A stretch of DNA of 64,000 bases from NCBI GenBank assembly GCA_903813345.2, contig CAIIXF020000258.1, positions 35,001 through 99,000 of the forward strand. The letters run 5' to 3'. Each line of letters opens with the position of its first letter. Within the stretch, counting starts at the first letter, position 1. The notes under the pieces were generated by a model. The model saw only the letters and a program-made list of their open reading frames with translations, was not told the origin of the DNA and did no database searches. Position numbers and translations under genes: made by a program. Below are positions 11,518 to 24,300 of the stretch, piece by piece. The DNA is from Owenia fusiformis (taxonomy: Eukaryota; Annelida; Polychaeta; Sabellida; Oweniidae).

Positions 11518-12110
11518 ATACGAGGGGTGACCAATAAGTAATGGACGCTTTTTTACACAGATACTTTTTATAAATCAATCCCTTTGATTTTCCTACCGGT
11601 GATACATCATTCAATTATCTATCAATTCTGAAGATTTGAAGACAAAATATACTATACATTTTGATATATCCTTATTTCCGTGAAGGAGGTACAGGTACCC
11701 CGGGACCGACATTTACGTCATATATTCAGTTTTTAGCCAGTTTGGCAAATTTCAGTTAGTTTTGAACTTTTTTAAGTGCAACAAGTGTTGTGTTGTTTGA
11801 AATATTTTGCTGACTGGAAACACATAAACAGGAAGTATTGTGATGTCAGAGTGTTGTATGGTCGTGGTTTGCAGGTCAATTTGATTGAGCATTGTGGAAG
11901 AAGGGGTTGGTGAGAGAAGGGAACACCCTACTCCACATGGAAATTACACCTGCCCCAGATCTCAAATTGTTCAGAAAACAATATCCCTCGACCTCAAAAT
12001 TGAGCCCTTGGCCAATGCACCATATTGTCCAGATCTGCCCACATGTGATTATTTATTTCTATACCACTTATTTCTATAGAGAAAGGACGCAGGTTTATTG
12101 ACATTGATGA
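11518..12110 (+). pseudogene. degenerate mariner-type transposase remnant
   Basis: The block opens with TACGAGGGGTGACCAATAAG (11518), typical of mariner-family inverted-repeat ends. Near 11935-12075 one frame reads RSQIVQKTISLDL and then NAPYCPDLPTCDYLFLYHLF. This fits the conserved C-terminal catalytic region of Tc1/mariner transposases, whose usual form is a PPYSPDLAPxD-like motif carrying the third acidic residue. The D after PTC is the likely equivalent. The frame then ends in a stop, the N-terminal DNA-binding part is not recognisable and no right terminal repeat was found. It is an inactive relic about 110 bases upstream of the first exon seen of the large gene. Confidence 0.65.
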
Positions 12111-12219
12111 AATAAAACAACCCGTGCAACTGCATCTTGCTACCATGTCAGAGAATGGATCCAGCTTTGTCTCACAATCTTGGGTTATCTTTCTCATTTT
12201 AGGATTTTGTGTATTTTAG

Positions 12220-12313
12220 TTTGATGTCACTGATGTAAAGACTGGCGTCAGACTTGAAATGACTACTGAAACTTGGTTTGACCCAGGAGACAGGAAAGCA
12301 TTTAGTTTTACAG
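12220..12313 (+). CDS. exon a: N-terminal segment of the large gene
   Basis: The acceptor TGTATTTTAG ends at 12219 and the donor GTAATT starts at 12314. The exon encodes FDVTDVKTGVRLE and a following METWFDPGD-like segment ending in SFT plus one extra base (phase 1). That base completes a codon with the first two bases of the TSP1 exon at 23798, so the junction is in frame. It has no Cys and no recognised domain. The assignment rests on splice signals, phase and an open frame; an unrelated exon is possible. The preceding exon was not found. Confidence 0.55.
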
Positions 12314-15300
12314 GTAATTTTTTTAAAATATATGACGACATGCTGTCAAACTCTTTCTATTGAAAATTCGACACACCATCGACTCCACAGCAAAACCGAT
12401 ATTTTCTATATTTCTTTCGATAAAACCAGTACACCCATTACGAAGTGATCAGAGGTAATCCATGTTTATAGGGTAAAAAATATTGACGATGTCAGAGTTG
12501 TACATTTCAGACATTATCCATGATCGATGTGTAATGTTAGATAGATTTATACTTAAAAGTAAAAAGCATTCTAAGTAACAATTGAAAAATATCAAAAAAA
12601 ATCTTCATATTCTATTATCGACTTTTTGCATAAAATTCATCAATATCGCATTTCATTTGTGTTAAATACACGTTACGCTATTTTTAGAGTCGCAATCATG
12701 TCGGAAATAATGACTCTTGTTTTGTAATAATGAGTCTTCAGGTTTTTACAATACACGACACCTGAAATTATTTATAAAGCTGCTAAATGCTCAAAAACTG
12801 AATTTCTCTCGACAAAAGTGAAAGAATGCAGATATATCCATTTCACTACGTTGACTCCATATTATCTCTAGGTATGTTGACTATCATTTGTATCATTTCC
12901 GTCAGTTTCTTTTCCAGATAGATACTAGAAATCCACGGAGTAGCAATCCCAACGAATACTATATTCATATTAATCTGTAGTATCTACCAACTACTATAGC
13001 ATACTGTACCCTTTCGCAGATAATAAAAGACAGATATTGGCGATATGTCAGAATTTACATCAATTTAAGCAGTACTGGGTAGTGGGATCTTGTACTGGGT
13101 GAAGTGACTAAATATAAACAATTTTAATCACTAATAATCCGTGAATAAATTATTATTACCAAGTTTAAACCTATTATCGAGACTATAATTGTTGGTTATC
13201 GCTGATCATGATTATCAAGACTTATTAATCAACGATAACCAGTGTTTTCACTTATTATTACGATAATCAATGTTTGTTACTGTGTAGCCAATGGCAAAAA
13301 ATCCAACTGATTATCAAGTCAAGTGATTATCGCTCAAAGTGGTTATCGCTTTGTTTTCATTAGGACTTCAAAACTGTCAATCATTTAACCAATTATAAGA
13401 CCATCAAGTTCTTCCAAAGGCTGAAAGGTGTCCATATATTATTCATTAAATAAACAAATAGGATTTGTGTGGAGCTGTGTATTGCTTAAGATATGAATAT
13501 TTAAACGGATTGATTTTTTTAATTCAAAATAACCGATATGTATTGAATTTTTAGCCAATCAATTCACCAAAACATTAAGTAATGTATTTTTATTTTTTAT
13601 TTCAAAAATGAGGGAATTGTTATTTACTCCAAAATTCCCTCATTTTTGAGTATTATAATATAAACATACTTTGAAGAGATTTGGGAACTAATGCGAAATC
13701 CTACATAGGGTGGCCATTTTGAATTATATGGGGCCTGATTTCACATTTTATGAAGAAACATAGCATTTCAGTATCACACCAGAATACCCCGATACCGTTG
13801 TCACAAATGGCGGCCACATATTCATTTCGATTTTCATTAACTGCATGTTAATATAGCTCCTACATTAAATCCATATGATACAACAATCAGTCAAAGTGTC
13901 TTTCTACTCATGACATCATATAGTGAAACATGTTCTACCATCAAAATGAAGCCTTAGATTTTATCAAAAAATGACACGGGACAACGGATACTTTAAAAGA
14001 ATAATCAGATCTATCCTTTTCCGGCCTGTTTAAAACTTGAAAATCAGATTCCGTTATCATTGATGATATGAAAGACGGTATATTGTGGCGATTTACGACA
14101 ACAGAAATTGGGATTTCATATTATTCACCATCTCAATAGCTTAATACATGCACAAAATCAGCGAGGATAAGGTTCCATGAAATGGCAAACAAGTGATTAA
14201 AGAGTTGAAGCGACGGTTACGTCCGCCATTTGTGACAACCGTATCTGACTTTACCGTTGTCAGGGTGTTCCGGTGTGAGAATGTACATACTTTTATATGC
14301 ATCATCGATCCAGTGTCAACGTATCAAGCGAAGGTAACGGCCGTGACAATAGCATCTGAGATGACGGAAGGTAATTTTTGATTTCGATAATTTTAGTTTT
14401 CATCGATTTATTAAAACTACTATATAGTCGACGTTATACTTTGATATTTGAACCAAATCAACCTTATATAACATTGGAACTCGTGAGTTTGAAAAGGTTC
14501 CATGTGCAGTATGGCAAGTGATTTTAAACAGTCACATCTTTCACCATGAGTACTTTCTGGGCATAAATACTGTGGTTTTTATTAAAACAATATGTTTTCT
14601 TTCAAGTGAAGTACCAATGATGATAAAAATATCAATCGAACAATTCGAAAAATTATGAATAGGGACCCCATGTCAACAATTTTTCCAAAATGTTGAACCT
14701 ATTCACTCAAAACAGGATCTTCTTTTCCTGATTTTTATTGCATGGAAAGATTATTCATCAAGGCGTCTAACGCTTCTTCAAAAGTAGAATGGTATTGGAA
14801 GTCTAGTTTTGAAGATATCAATTTTCGGTGACCAAAGTTATGTTGAAAACAATGGATAGCACGAGTTTTCCTGTGGGAAAATAACATGAGATATGTGTTT
14901 TTTAACTTAAACTCATTTCAATACCCATCCCCTTTTCAGAAGTTGTTGATATAGTGTAGAAGAAACTTTCCATATGTTTAAATTGAGAAAAACAAGAACC
15001 TCTTTTTAGAAAATAAGCCTAACGTTTTTAAAAAAGTGCCTAGGTGGGGTCCTTAACCATAATTGTTTAGAGAGTTGGATTGATATTTTACTATCATAGG
15101 GACTTCACTTCACAAGCATATTTGCTGGAATTACACATGGCGTTTTACAAAAGCTTCTTCGGTTTTAACCAGGTTTAAGAATTAGGTGTAATCACGATTG
15201 CGGTTTTACAAAAGCGCTTTTCTAAAACTCCAAGAACCCTTGTCACTTGTAAACGGCATAAGTCGTTAGGCGTTTTAAGTGTGCAGTGTAATACCGATCG

Positions 15301-18300
15301 GTTTTTGTAAGAAGCCTTACCCGGGTTTTTACTAGTTTTTAACACTTGCCCTAAACGAAATATTTGATACGTTTGAAACATTTGATACCTGATGAGACAT
15401 CCGGTCACGCTGCTATCTGGCTATATATCTAAATTGAAAAATGGATGATGGTCGCCAGGTCACATCGAAATCAAGTGTTATCTTCAGAGAATATGTACAT
15501 GTTTTTCTTTTACCTTTTTATTATGTTTTCTCATAATTGATAAAAGATAAATAAAAATTATGCAATGTCATGCATTTTTAATCAAATAATGGAAGATCAG
15601 TTTTGATGCAAAAAGAATACATTTACAGGAGATGTACACATACATGTATACTGGATATTACCCATAACTACATCGTTAAAAGTGCACGAAAGGCGTTTTA
15701 GAAAAAACAGGTGTAATTCCAATTTATAATTCCTAAGACGCTTTAGAAATGTTGGTGTAATCAGAATGGCGATTTTGTAAAGCGCCTTCCACTAAAACGT
15801 TTTAGCGGATTTTGTGGTGTAATTCCAGCAATTGTTATAATAAAAACCACTGTATTTATGGCCAGAAAGTACCCTTGGTGAAAGATATGACCGTCTAAAA
15901 TCACTTACCATACTGCACATGATCGTTTGTTCATATATCGTGCGTGGGCGCTACAGTTCAACGATATCTTCCACCGCTCAAGGGAAGGTAACTGGACAAG
16001 GCATAATAGTGCAGTCAGTTAGCACTTTAATTGCACTTGCTATATATACGTCACCATTTTTTGACCAAAGTATCATTAATACATATATTTTTGATATCTA
16101 CCGAAGTGGTGTTTAAAAGTAACCCAAGTGGATAATAACAGGGCTCGAAAATTTTGCATGTTTCCATTGAGTTCAATGTTAATTTATCAATCTTCAAAAG
16201 AGCCCCTGCAGAGCAGTTCAAGAACAATATAGGCAATCTTCCTACTAAGTAACTGTGACTTATATGTCTTCAAAATCTTCAACAGCCCGACCAACAGTCA
16301 ACTACACAGCGAAGAATTGAGGTGGTTTTAGGTTCGAAACCGAGTAGCGACGATAATGCCGTGTCATGGTCACAGGTCGTTCGCAGGAAGAAATCTCAAC
16401 CTACCGTTCGTCGACATATCCCTAATAAAGCAGCTGTTGATAAACCAGTGCGATCTTTGAGAGGGGTTAAACGTGAAAAGGGTGTAACATTGTATGTTGA
16501 AAATATCGAGAAAGAGGAAGGCGAAAGTGACATTAACATAAGCAGCAAGTAATATTACAGGCTAAACTAAACAATATACGTGTAATGCAATGTTATGTGA
16601 TTCATAACAGGGTGTCTGAATATAACGTGGGCTGTAAAATAACAGTTCCAGTATCATCGGTACAACTTGCGTTGTTGGAGAGCAGTTGGCCAGCACCAAT
16701 AAAGTGCCGAGAATGGGTGTCTCGTCGGTCCTATAATAATAGTCCGATGGACGACGCCGATCTTGATTACAGTGATATCTATCATTCAACCAAGGAATAT
16801 GACGGTTATTCAAATACAGAGTGTCGCGATTACGTCTATACAAACGATAATGTTGACTGATGGCTGGCCTGACAATTATGTTATATTTTGTGTATATAGT
16901 TCAGTTTCTGCTTTTGACACACACGCCATCAATGAACTGCACTGGTAACAATAAAAATGATGGGCCAGTAAATCTTGATTTTTCTCTTAATATTGCATCT
17001 TGGAATGCGAACGGTTTGGGCATCTCCAAACCTTATCTGTCACATCTTATGGAATTTAATGACATTGTTTTAATACAGGAACATTGGTTGCATAGTGGTT
17101 CAAAGCATGTTCTAGATGACATAGATATGCATTTTAATTGTACAGTTTTTGAAAGTAGTAGAGATTTGTCTGTTTTTGATAATTACCATAACATAGGCCA
17201 TGGTGGCATTGCCATACTTGTTAAAAATGATGTACAACAGTTGGTTTCGAAAGTTAACTTGAAATGCAATAATACAGATAGGTTATGTGCCATTGATGTT
17301 AATTGTAATGAACGACACTTATATGTTGTATGTGTATACTTGCCACACCAAAATTGTAAAAAGGTTAGTTTTACAGAGGTTTTGGTTGAACTTGAGATGT
17401 GCATAGCTGTTTTGATGAAAAAGGGTGATATCATAATCTTTGGTGATACGAATGCATGTATTGATTCCTTATATGGAGATAGGGGTATAGGTTGTCCAAC
17501 ACGTAATGGGAGATTGTTTATGGATTTTAGTAATAGAAATGGGCTAATCCCAGTTGATATGTTGAGTAAAATTTGGAAGGGACCTTCATATACATTTAGT
17601 AGAGATTACACCGGCAGTTCGTATATTGATCATTGTGTAATATCTGCCGCATTGTTAGAGAACATCAAGTCTGGAGTAACGCATAATGAATGTATCATTA
17701 ATACCTCTGATCACCTGTCTATGTCAGTTAATATTGTATTTGATGGACAGGCACCATGCTCCCTAAACAACATATTAAATGACACATTAAATGAATCATA
17801 CATCTCATGGGATCAGCTCTCAGATAGCGATATTGATTTGTTGTATACATCAAAAGTTCAGGATCTTTTAGAACATGTCCAAACCGATTTTGAGGATAAT
17901 TGTAAAAATCAGGGATATAATGTGCATATTATAGATAAAACATTAGAGAATGTTACAGACATTTTGAAATCGGTCGCTGAGGGTAACATGCCAAAGCGCA
18001 AATATAATAAGCGTCTGAAACCATACTGGAATTCCACAGTCAAAGATTTTATGAAAGAAAAGAATAGGCTGTGGAATCGTTGGAAATGCAGCGGAATGCA
18101 GCGGGGCGATGACGAGCTTTGGCTTTTATATAAAGAATCCAAACGGAATTACAGGCGGGCTTTAAGAATGGCTGAAATGCAATATAATATTACCTGTCAA
18201 AAGAAAATTGACGAGTCTCAGGATGTGGATTCGAGATACTATTGGTATTTAGCTAACAGACATAAACGGGATTGTAAACAATCGATACATATTAGAGCTG

Positions 18301-21300
18301 ATGATGGGACTGTGCTACAAGATCCTGGTGATATTAGAAATGAATGGGCTAATTATTTTGAGAAACTGTTTACCCCAAAATGTAATGTTAATTTTGATTC
18401 CGACTTTAAAGATTATATTGATTCTCGAGTAAATATTATGAAAAAAGAATACCAAAACAACAATGATGGCTCTTTTGATGTTAATTTTGACAATGAAGAA
18501 CTCTTGAAAGCGATTACGTCATTGAATAACAGACGTGCTAGTGGTATGGACGGTGTATCAGCTGAGCATCTTAAATATGGTGGCATGGCACTTATTAATC
18601 TTTTAACTGCGATTTTTAATGCTATTTTTAAGTATGAACATGTACCAAGTAGTTTAAAAGTAGGAGTTATGATAACACTGTATAAAGGTGGTAATAAGGA
18701 TGTTCTTGATAAAGATAACCACCGGGGAATAACTCTAATGAGTACATATAGTAAGATATTAGATAGGTTGATTTTAAACCGTAGCAAATGTTGTGATCAT
18801 TTTAATAGGTCAAAACTTCAATATGCAGCACAGTCAGGGTCATCTTGTATTGACACCTCCCTTGTCCTTAGGGAAACAGTTGCCCATCAACTTGAAAATG
18901 GCTCAGATGCCTATGTTTTGGCAATTGACGTGAAAAAGGCATTTGATACGGTTTTTACAATTGGCTTGATGTTTTTGTTATATAATCAGGGTATCAACGG
19001 AAAATTGTGGAAAATTATCTATGAGACATATGTAGGATATCGTTGCTGTGTTAAGGTCAATGGTATATTAAGTAATTTATTTTATGTTCAACAAGGGGTC
19101 CACCAAGGTGGGGTCCTTTCTATGGAATTGTATGTAAGATTCATGAACCCTTTGTTATTAGAATTAGAGAGCTCTGGACATGGATGTCAGGTACGGGGGA
19201 TAAACTGTGTTGCTCCATCGTACGCAGATGACACCATACTGGTATCAATGTTCAGACATAGCATGCAAGAAATGCTGCACATTCTTTATAATTATGCAAA
19301 TAGATGGAGATTTGAGATCCATCCAGGGAAATGTGCAGCAGTTCACTTTACTAGAAGTAGTTTTAAAGATGTACAACCTTTTGATTTCGGATCCGCTAAG
19401 ATTCCGATAAACAAAGACCTTGTTCATCTTGGGTTACCAGTTACACAGAGGGATATAGCCTATCACTTAGACAATGTAACATCTAGGGCAAGGCGCAATT
19501 TCTATGCCACTGTAGACTGTGTCACCCCCGAAAAGTGTAGCGTAAATCCCTTACCTGCTTCTAATTTATATTGGACTGTTTCAATTCCTACCATGCTATA
19601 TGGTGTCGAGGTATTAAATTATAATGTATCAAATATTAAAACTTTGGAAAAGGTGCATGCCAATTCGGCCAAGTCAATTCAATCTCTTCCAAAGAACACA
19701 ACTGATTGTGCCGCGATTGCTCAACTTGGTTGGACAGGTATAAGCGAAACTATTGCAATCAGGAAGCTCATGTATTTCTGGCACATCTTTAATACTAGTG
19801 TTGGTATTTGTAAGAAGTTAAGTATCTTTAGATGGTATGCTATACTATATAGCTTCTTCGTAGATAAATGTGCTGCAACAGTTTCATCACCAATTAGGGA
19901 AATTATACAACTTGGAATGAAATATGATCTTATAGGAAGAATGGATAGCTATATTTCTAATAACACATTTCCATCCAAGTGGCACTGGAAAAAGATAGTG
20001 AAAAGTTCTGTTCTTACAAAGTCTCTGCAAAGATGGCGTTTTCAATGTATGACATATAATAAAATCAAACATTATAGAGAAGTAGTAACTACTCGTACTC
20101 CAATAGTCTGGTACCAGCTATGTAAATACAAACCTGAAATGATATTCAAATGTAAACTTATGGTGAGACTACTGGTTGGTGAAGGTGTTGGTCGTCATAC
20201 CGAGCCAAATGTGAATAGGGTATGCCCAATGTGTAATTCGCATGAATCATTGTTACATTTTATTAAGTTTTGTGATGTGCTGGAAACAACTAGAAATCCT
20301 ATACGACCTTACTTAGGCGGAAGTGACCTAAATGTAATTGAAAATATTTTTGCCCCAAATGAATATGATGATTGTATTATAATAGCCAGGACAGTGTATC
20401 ATATGTACCAACTGAGAACTAGATTTCTCAATTCTCTAAACGTCCTGCACTAAACAACTACTGTATATTTTGTTATATTTTTGTATGTTTTTCTTCATAA
20501 CCTTTTATAACCTTTTATGTTAAACTATATGTATATGATCAGAATTGGTCGCAATAAAGAAATATATATATATAAAAAGGGTTACAAGCTGGATTTTGTC
20601 TAGTTCCAAAGATATTGGCGTTTGAATTTTGGAAAATTGCCATTGACGGCCATTATAAACTAGTCTCAATATGGCCTTATTAAAGTGTCATTTTTTCAAA
20701 AATTCCACTATGGAATTTTTTGATATTGCAGATTTCTATAGCCAATATATTGACTTATAAAAAACCAAAAAGGCACATTTCTAAAAATTCATTATTTTTT
20801 ATACATCTAACCATTGAGTTGCACACGAAAACTCCCATTGGCTGCCATTATAAAAGCTATCAACATGGCTTTACTAATAAATTGCCATTTTCTCCAAAAG
20901 TTCACTATGGAATTTTCTGATATTGCAGATTTCTATACCCAACATAATGACTTTCCAAAAACAAAACAGGCACATTTTTAAAAAATTCTTATTTATAATA
21001 TATCTAGTTATTAAGTTGCTCATGAAAACTCCATTGAGTTCAATGTTAATTTATCAATCTTCAAAAGACCCCATGCAGAACAGTTCAAGAGCAATAAAGT
21101 CAATCTTCCTGGTATGTAAACAATCTTGTATGTCTTCAAATTAAGAAGGGTTACAAGCTTGATTTTGTGTTGTTCCAAAGATATTGGTGTTTGAATTTTG
21201 TAAAATTCCCATTGACCGCCATTATAAACTTCTATCAATATGGCTTTACTAAAGTGCCATTTTCTCCAAAAGTTCAGGATGATATTTTCTGATATTGCAG

Positions 21301-24300
21301 CTTTCTATAGCCAATATATTGACTTATACAAAACCAAACAGGCACAATTCTAAAACTTTCTTATTTTTAATATATTTACCCCTTAAGTTGACCGGAAATC
21401 CCCATTGGCTGCCATTATAAACTGCTATAAACATGGATTTACGAATAAAGTTTACTTTTCTCCAAAAGTCCACTATGAAATTTTCTGATTTATAGAAATG
21501 GGAAATCTGCAATATCAGAGAAATTCATATTGGACTTTTTGGGGAAGGACACTTTAGTAAGCATATTGATATCAGTTTATAATGGCAGTCATTGAGGATT
21601 TTTGTATGTGACTTATGGCTAAATTTATTAAGAACAAGAAATTTTTAGGAATGTGCCTGTTTGGTTTTTAAAAAGTAAATATATCAACTATAGAAATCTT
21701 CAATATCAGAAAATTCCATAGTGGACTTTTAGAGAAAATGGCACTTTATTATAAAGCCATGTTGACAGCGGTTTATAATGGCAGCCAATGGGAATTTTCA
21801 TGTACAACTTAATGGCTAGATATATTAAAAATCTAAAATTTTAGAAATGTGCCAGTTTGATTTTTTAAAAGTCAATATCTTGGCTATAGAATTCTGCAAT
21901 ATCAGAAAATTCCATCGTGAACTTTTGGAGAAAATGACACTTTGGTAAAGCCATATTGAAAGTAGTTTATAATGGCGGTCAATGGGGATTTCCAAAAATT
22001 CAATCGTTAATATCTATTCTTTTGAACTAGAAAAAATCCAACTTGTAACCCTTCTTTTTTGAAGACATTCAAGTTATGGTTACATACTAGTAAGATTGAC
22101 TTGATTGCTCTTGGACTGTTCTGCAGGGGGTCTTTTGAAGATTGATAAATTAACATGGGACTCAATGGAACTTTCGTGAGCAACTTAACTAGATATATTA
22201 AAAATAAGAAATTTTTAGAAATGTGCCTGTTTGGTTTTTTGAAATTCAATATATTGGCTGAAGAAATCTGCAACATCAGAAAATTCCATAGTGGACTTTT
22301 GGAGAAAATGACCCTTCAGTAAAACCATAGTGAGAGTAGTTTATAATGGCAGTCAATGGGAATTTTCCAAAATTCAAACACCAATATCTTTTGAACTAGA
22401 CAAAATTTAGCTTGTAACCCTCCTTATTTTGAAGAAATTTGAGTCATGGTTACATTCTAGGAAGATTGACTTTATTGCTCTTGAACTGTTCTGCAGGGGG
22501 TCTTTTGAAGATTGATGAATTAACATGGGGCTCAATGGAAACACACAAAATTCTCGAAGCTTGTTATTATCCACTGGGGCCACTTTTTGACACCACTTTG
22601 GTGGATTTCATAGATATATGTAATAATGATACTTTGGTCAAAAAATGGTGCCGTATATATAGCAAGTGCAATTCAGGGGTTTTATTGTCATAACTGACTG
22701 CACTATAATACGGAAACGGTGATGTTAGTTTTCAATACACCGTAACTGGATATCATAGCTCTCAGTTATAAACTCTCATAACGTTACCGCATTACCGCAT
22801 TATTATCAGTTATCTTATCATCTGTAAAACCAAAATCCCAGTTACCTTCCCTTAAGCGGTTGTAGATATCGTTGAACTGTGGTGCCTGTTTCGCGGAATA
22901 TGGCATACATTCATGGTTGCGCGGTATTTGTGAGACGGTTGAATATGCCATACTCACTTGCGGTATATGGCATATTCCGCAGGTGAGTATGCCATATTCC
23001 TCAGTGAATATGCGATACATTGATTTCAGTGAATATCATATACTCACCTGCGGAATATGTCATACTCACTTGCGGAATATGCCATATACTGCAGGTGAGT
23101 ATGACATATTCAACCGTGATACAGAAAGCCTTGATTTGATTGGTTGCGAGAATCTACTCTAAATGTAAAATCACGCTGGATTACCGGTATAGTTAGTGCG
23201 TCGAGTACTAATATACTGTATGAATCCTGGATTTATTGAGTAAGATTATTGCATGAGATTGGTGAGTGACACTTCTGCATACGTTGATATATTCGATACA
23301 CTGTACTATTGATTCAGTAATCATTATAATGAACTTTTACTCGTTCGTTCAATCGATGCAATTAACAATTGCGTACTTCCGCATCACGTTCTCATTGGTT
23401 AGTGTTATGCCATATACCGCAGGTGAATCTGCCATACACCGCAAGTGAATATGCCATATTCGTTGCGGAATATGACAGTCATATATTTGTATCGTGTTTA
23501 CCGCGTAACAGTGCCTACGCATGGTAGTATTTCAGTCTGAGTATTATGTTTATTTATCCATAATTTTTTATGAATACATGTGAACAAATGATCATACTCA
23601 AGCTTCCATGTCATTATAATACGCCTGGTATACAACATTACTGTAGTTCAAATATCAAAGTATTGCGTCAACTATAAAGTAGTTTAATTCGATGAAAACT
23701 AAAAATATCGAAATCGACACTTACCGTCCACCATCTTAGATGCGAAGGTTACGGCCGATGTTAAAGATTTCTCGCGATGGATTCATTTGTTTTTCAGTTC
23801 ATGGCGCATGGTCAGAATGGGGTCAATGGGGTCAAACTTGTAGCGACGACTGTTTTTCAAAAAGGGAACGTCGTTGCAATGATCCACCTCCGAGAAATGG
23901 AGGACGAAATTGTGATAACAAAGCTGAAGAGAAAGAAAAATGCTATTCCATCACTCCTAGCAGATGTAGAGGTAAAACATTCCAAGAAAAACGTCAATTC
24001 TTTCTTAAGCTTCTGATTTATCACTTGACAAACGCATTTCTGCCAAAAATTAACAAGGCTTGATATACTTAACAGAAATATCTTTTTGGCACCTCGACGA
24101 TATCTGTTTGCTATATCATTTGCAATAAAATTGTTGTATACATGAAAGAGCAATATGTTGCTGATTGAATGCCTCTGTATAAAATGAAATTTGTGATTTT
24201 TTTCTGTTGTAATTAGTATTGTATTGTATTGTATTGTATCTTTATTTCCTCCTTATAAGAAGATTTACAAATTTATAGAACAAAAACAACTTTAAAATTT

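Larger units (their letters stand above)
16275..20573 (+). mobile_element. LINE-1st copy: 5-prime-truncated Jockey/CR1-type retrotransposon
   Basis: This non-LTR retrotransposon contains the C-terminal part of ORF1, a complete ORF2 and a 3-prime UTR ending AATAAAGAAATATATATATA. It interrupts the foldback arm: the flanks ATGTCTTCAAA (16264-16274) and AAAAGGGTTAC (from 20575) are contiguous in the other arm and in the copy near 21130-21150. ORF1 starts mid-protein, so the copy is 5-prime truncated. It lies sense to the large gene, within the 11.5-kb intron between exon a and the TSP1 exon. The clade is uncertain. Confidence 0.9.
16005..22707. mobile_element. long foldback element (1.2-kb inverted arms) hosting a LINE
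   Basis: The left terminus TAGTGCAGTCAGTT (16007-16020) is mirrored by AACTGACTGCACTA (22693-22706). With the LINE at 16275-20573 removed, the left arm (about 1185 bp) is the reverse complement of the right arm (about 1200 bp), with the turn near 21497. Each arm holds a unique outer part and two or more ~205-bp subunits containing an AATTTTCTGATATTGCAGAT-like core and a TGGCTGCCATTATAAA-like core. Flanking bases TA/TA would suit a Tc1/mariner-like target duplication. A truncated relative lies at 47575-48449. It is non-coding apart from the LINE. Confidence 0.8.

Noticed and set aside
14193-14381. Possible exon ending at a GTAATT donor, with two Cys
   Set aside because: It overlaps the right arm of an inverted repeat (13771-14279) and has no clear acceptor; phase support is lacking.
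15919-16116. 65-codon frame after MITE A
   Set aside because: It runs into the terminus of the foldback family and has no domain.
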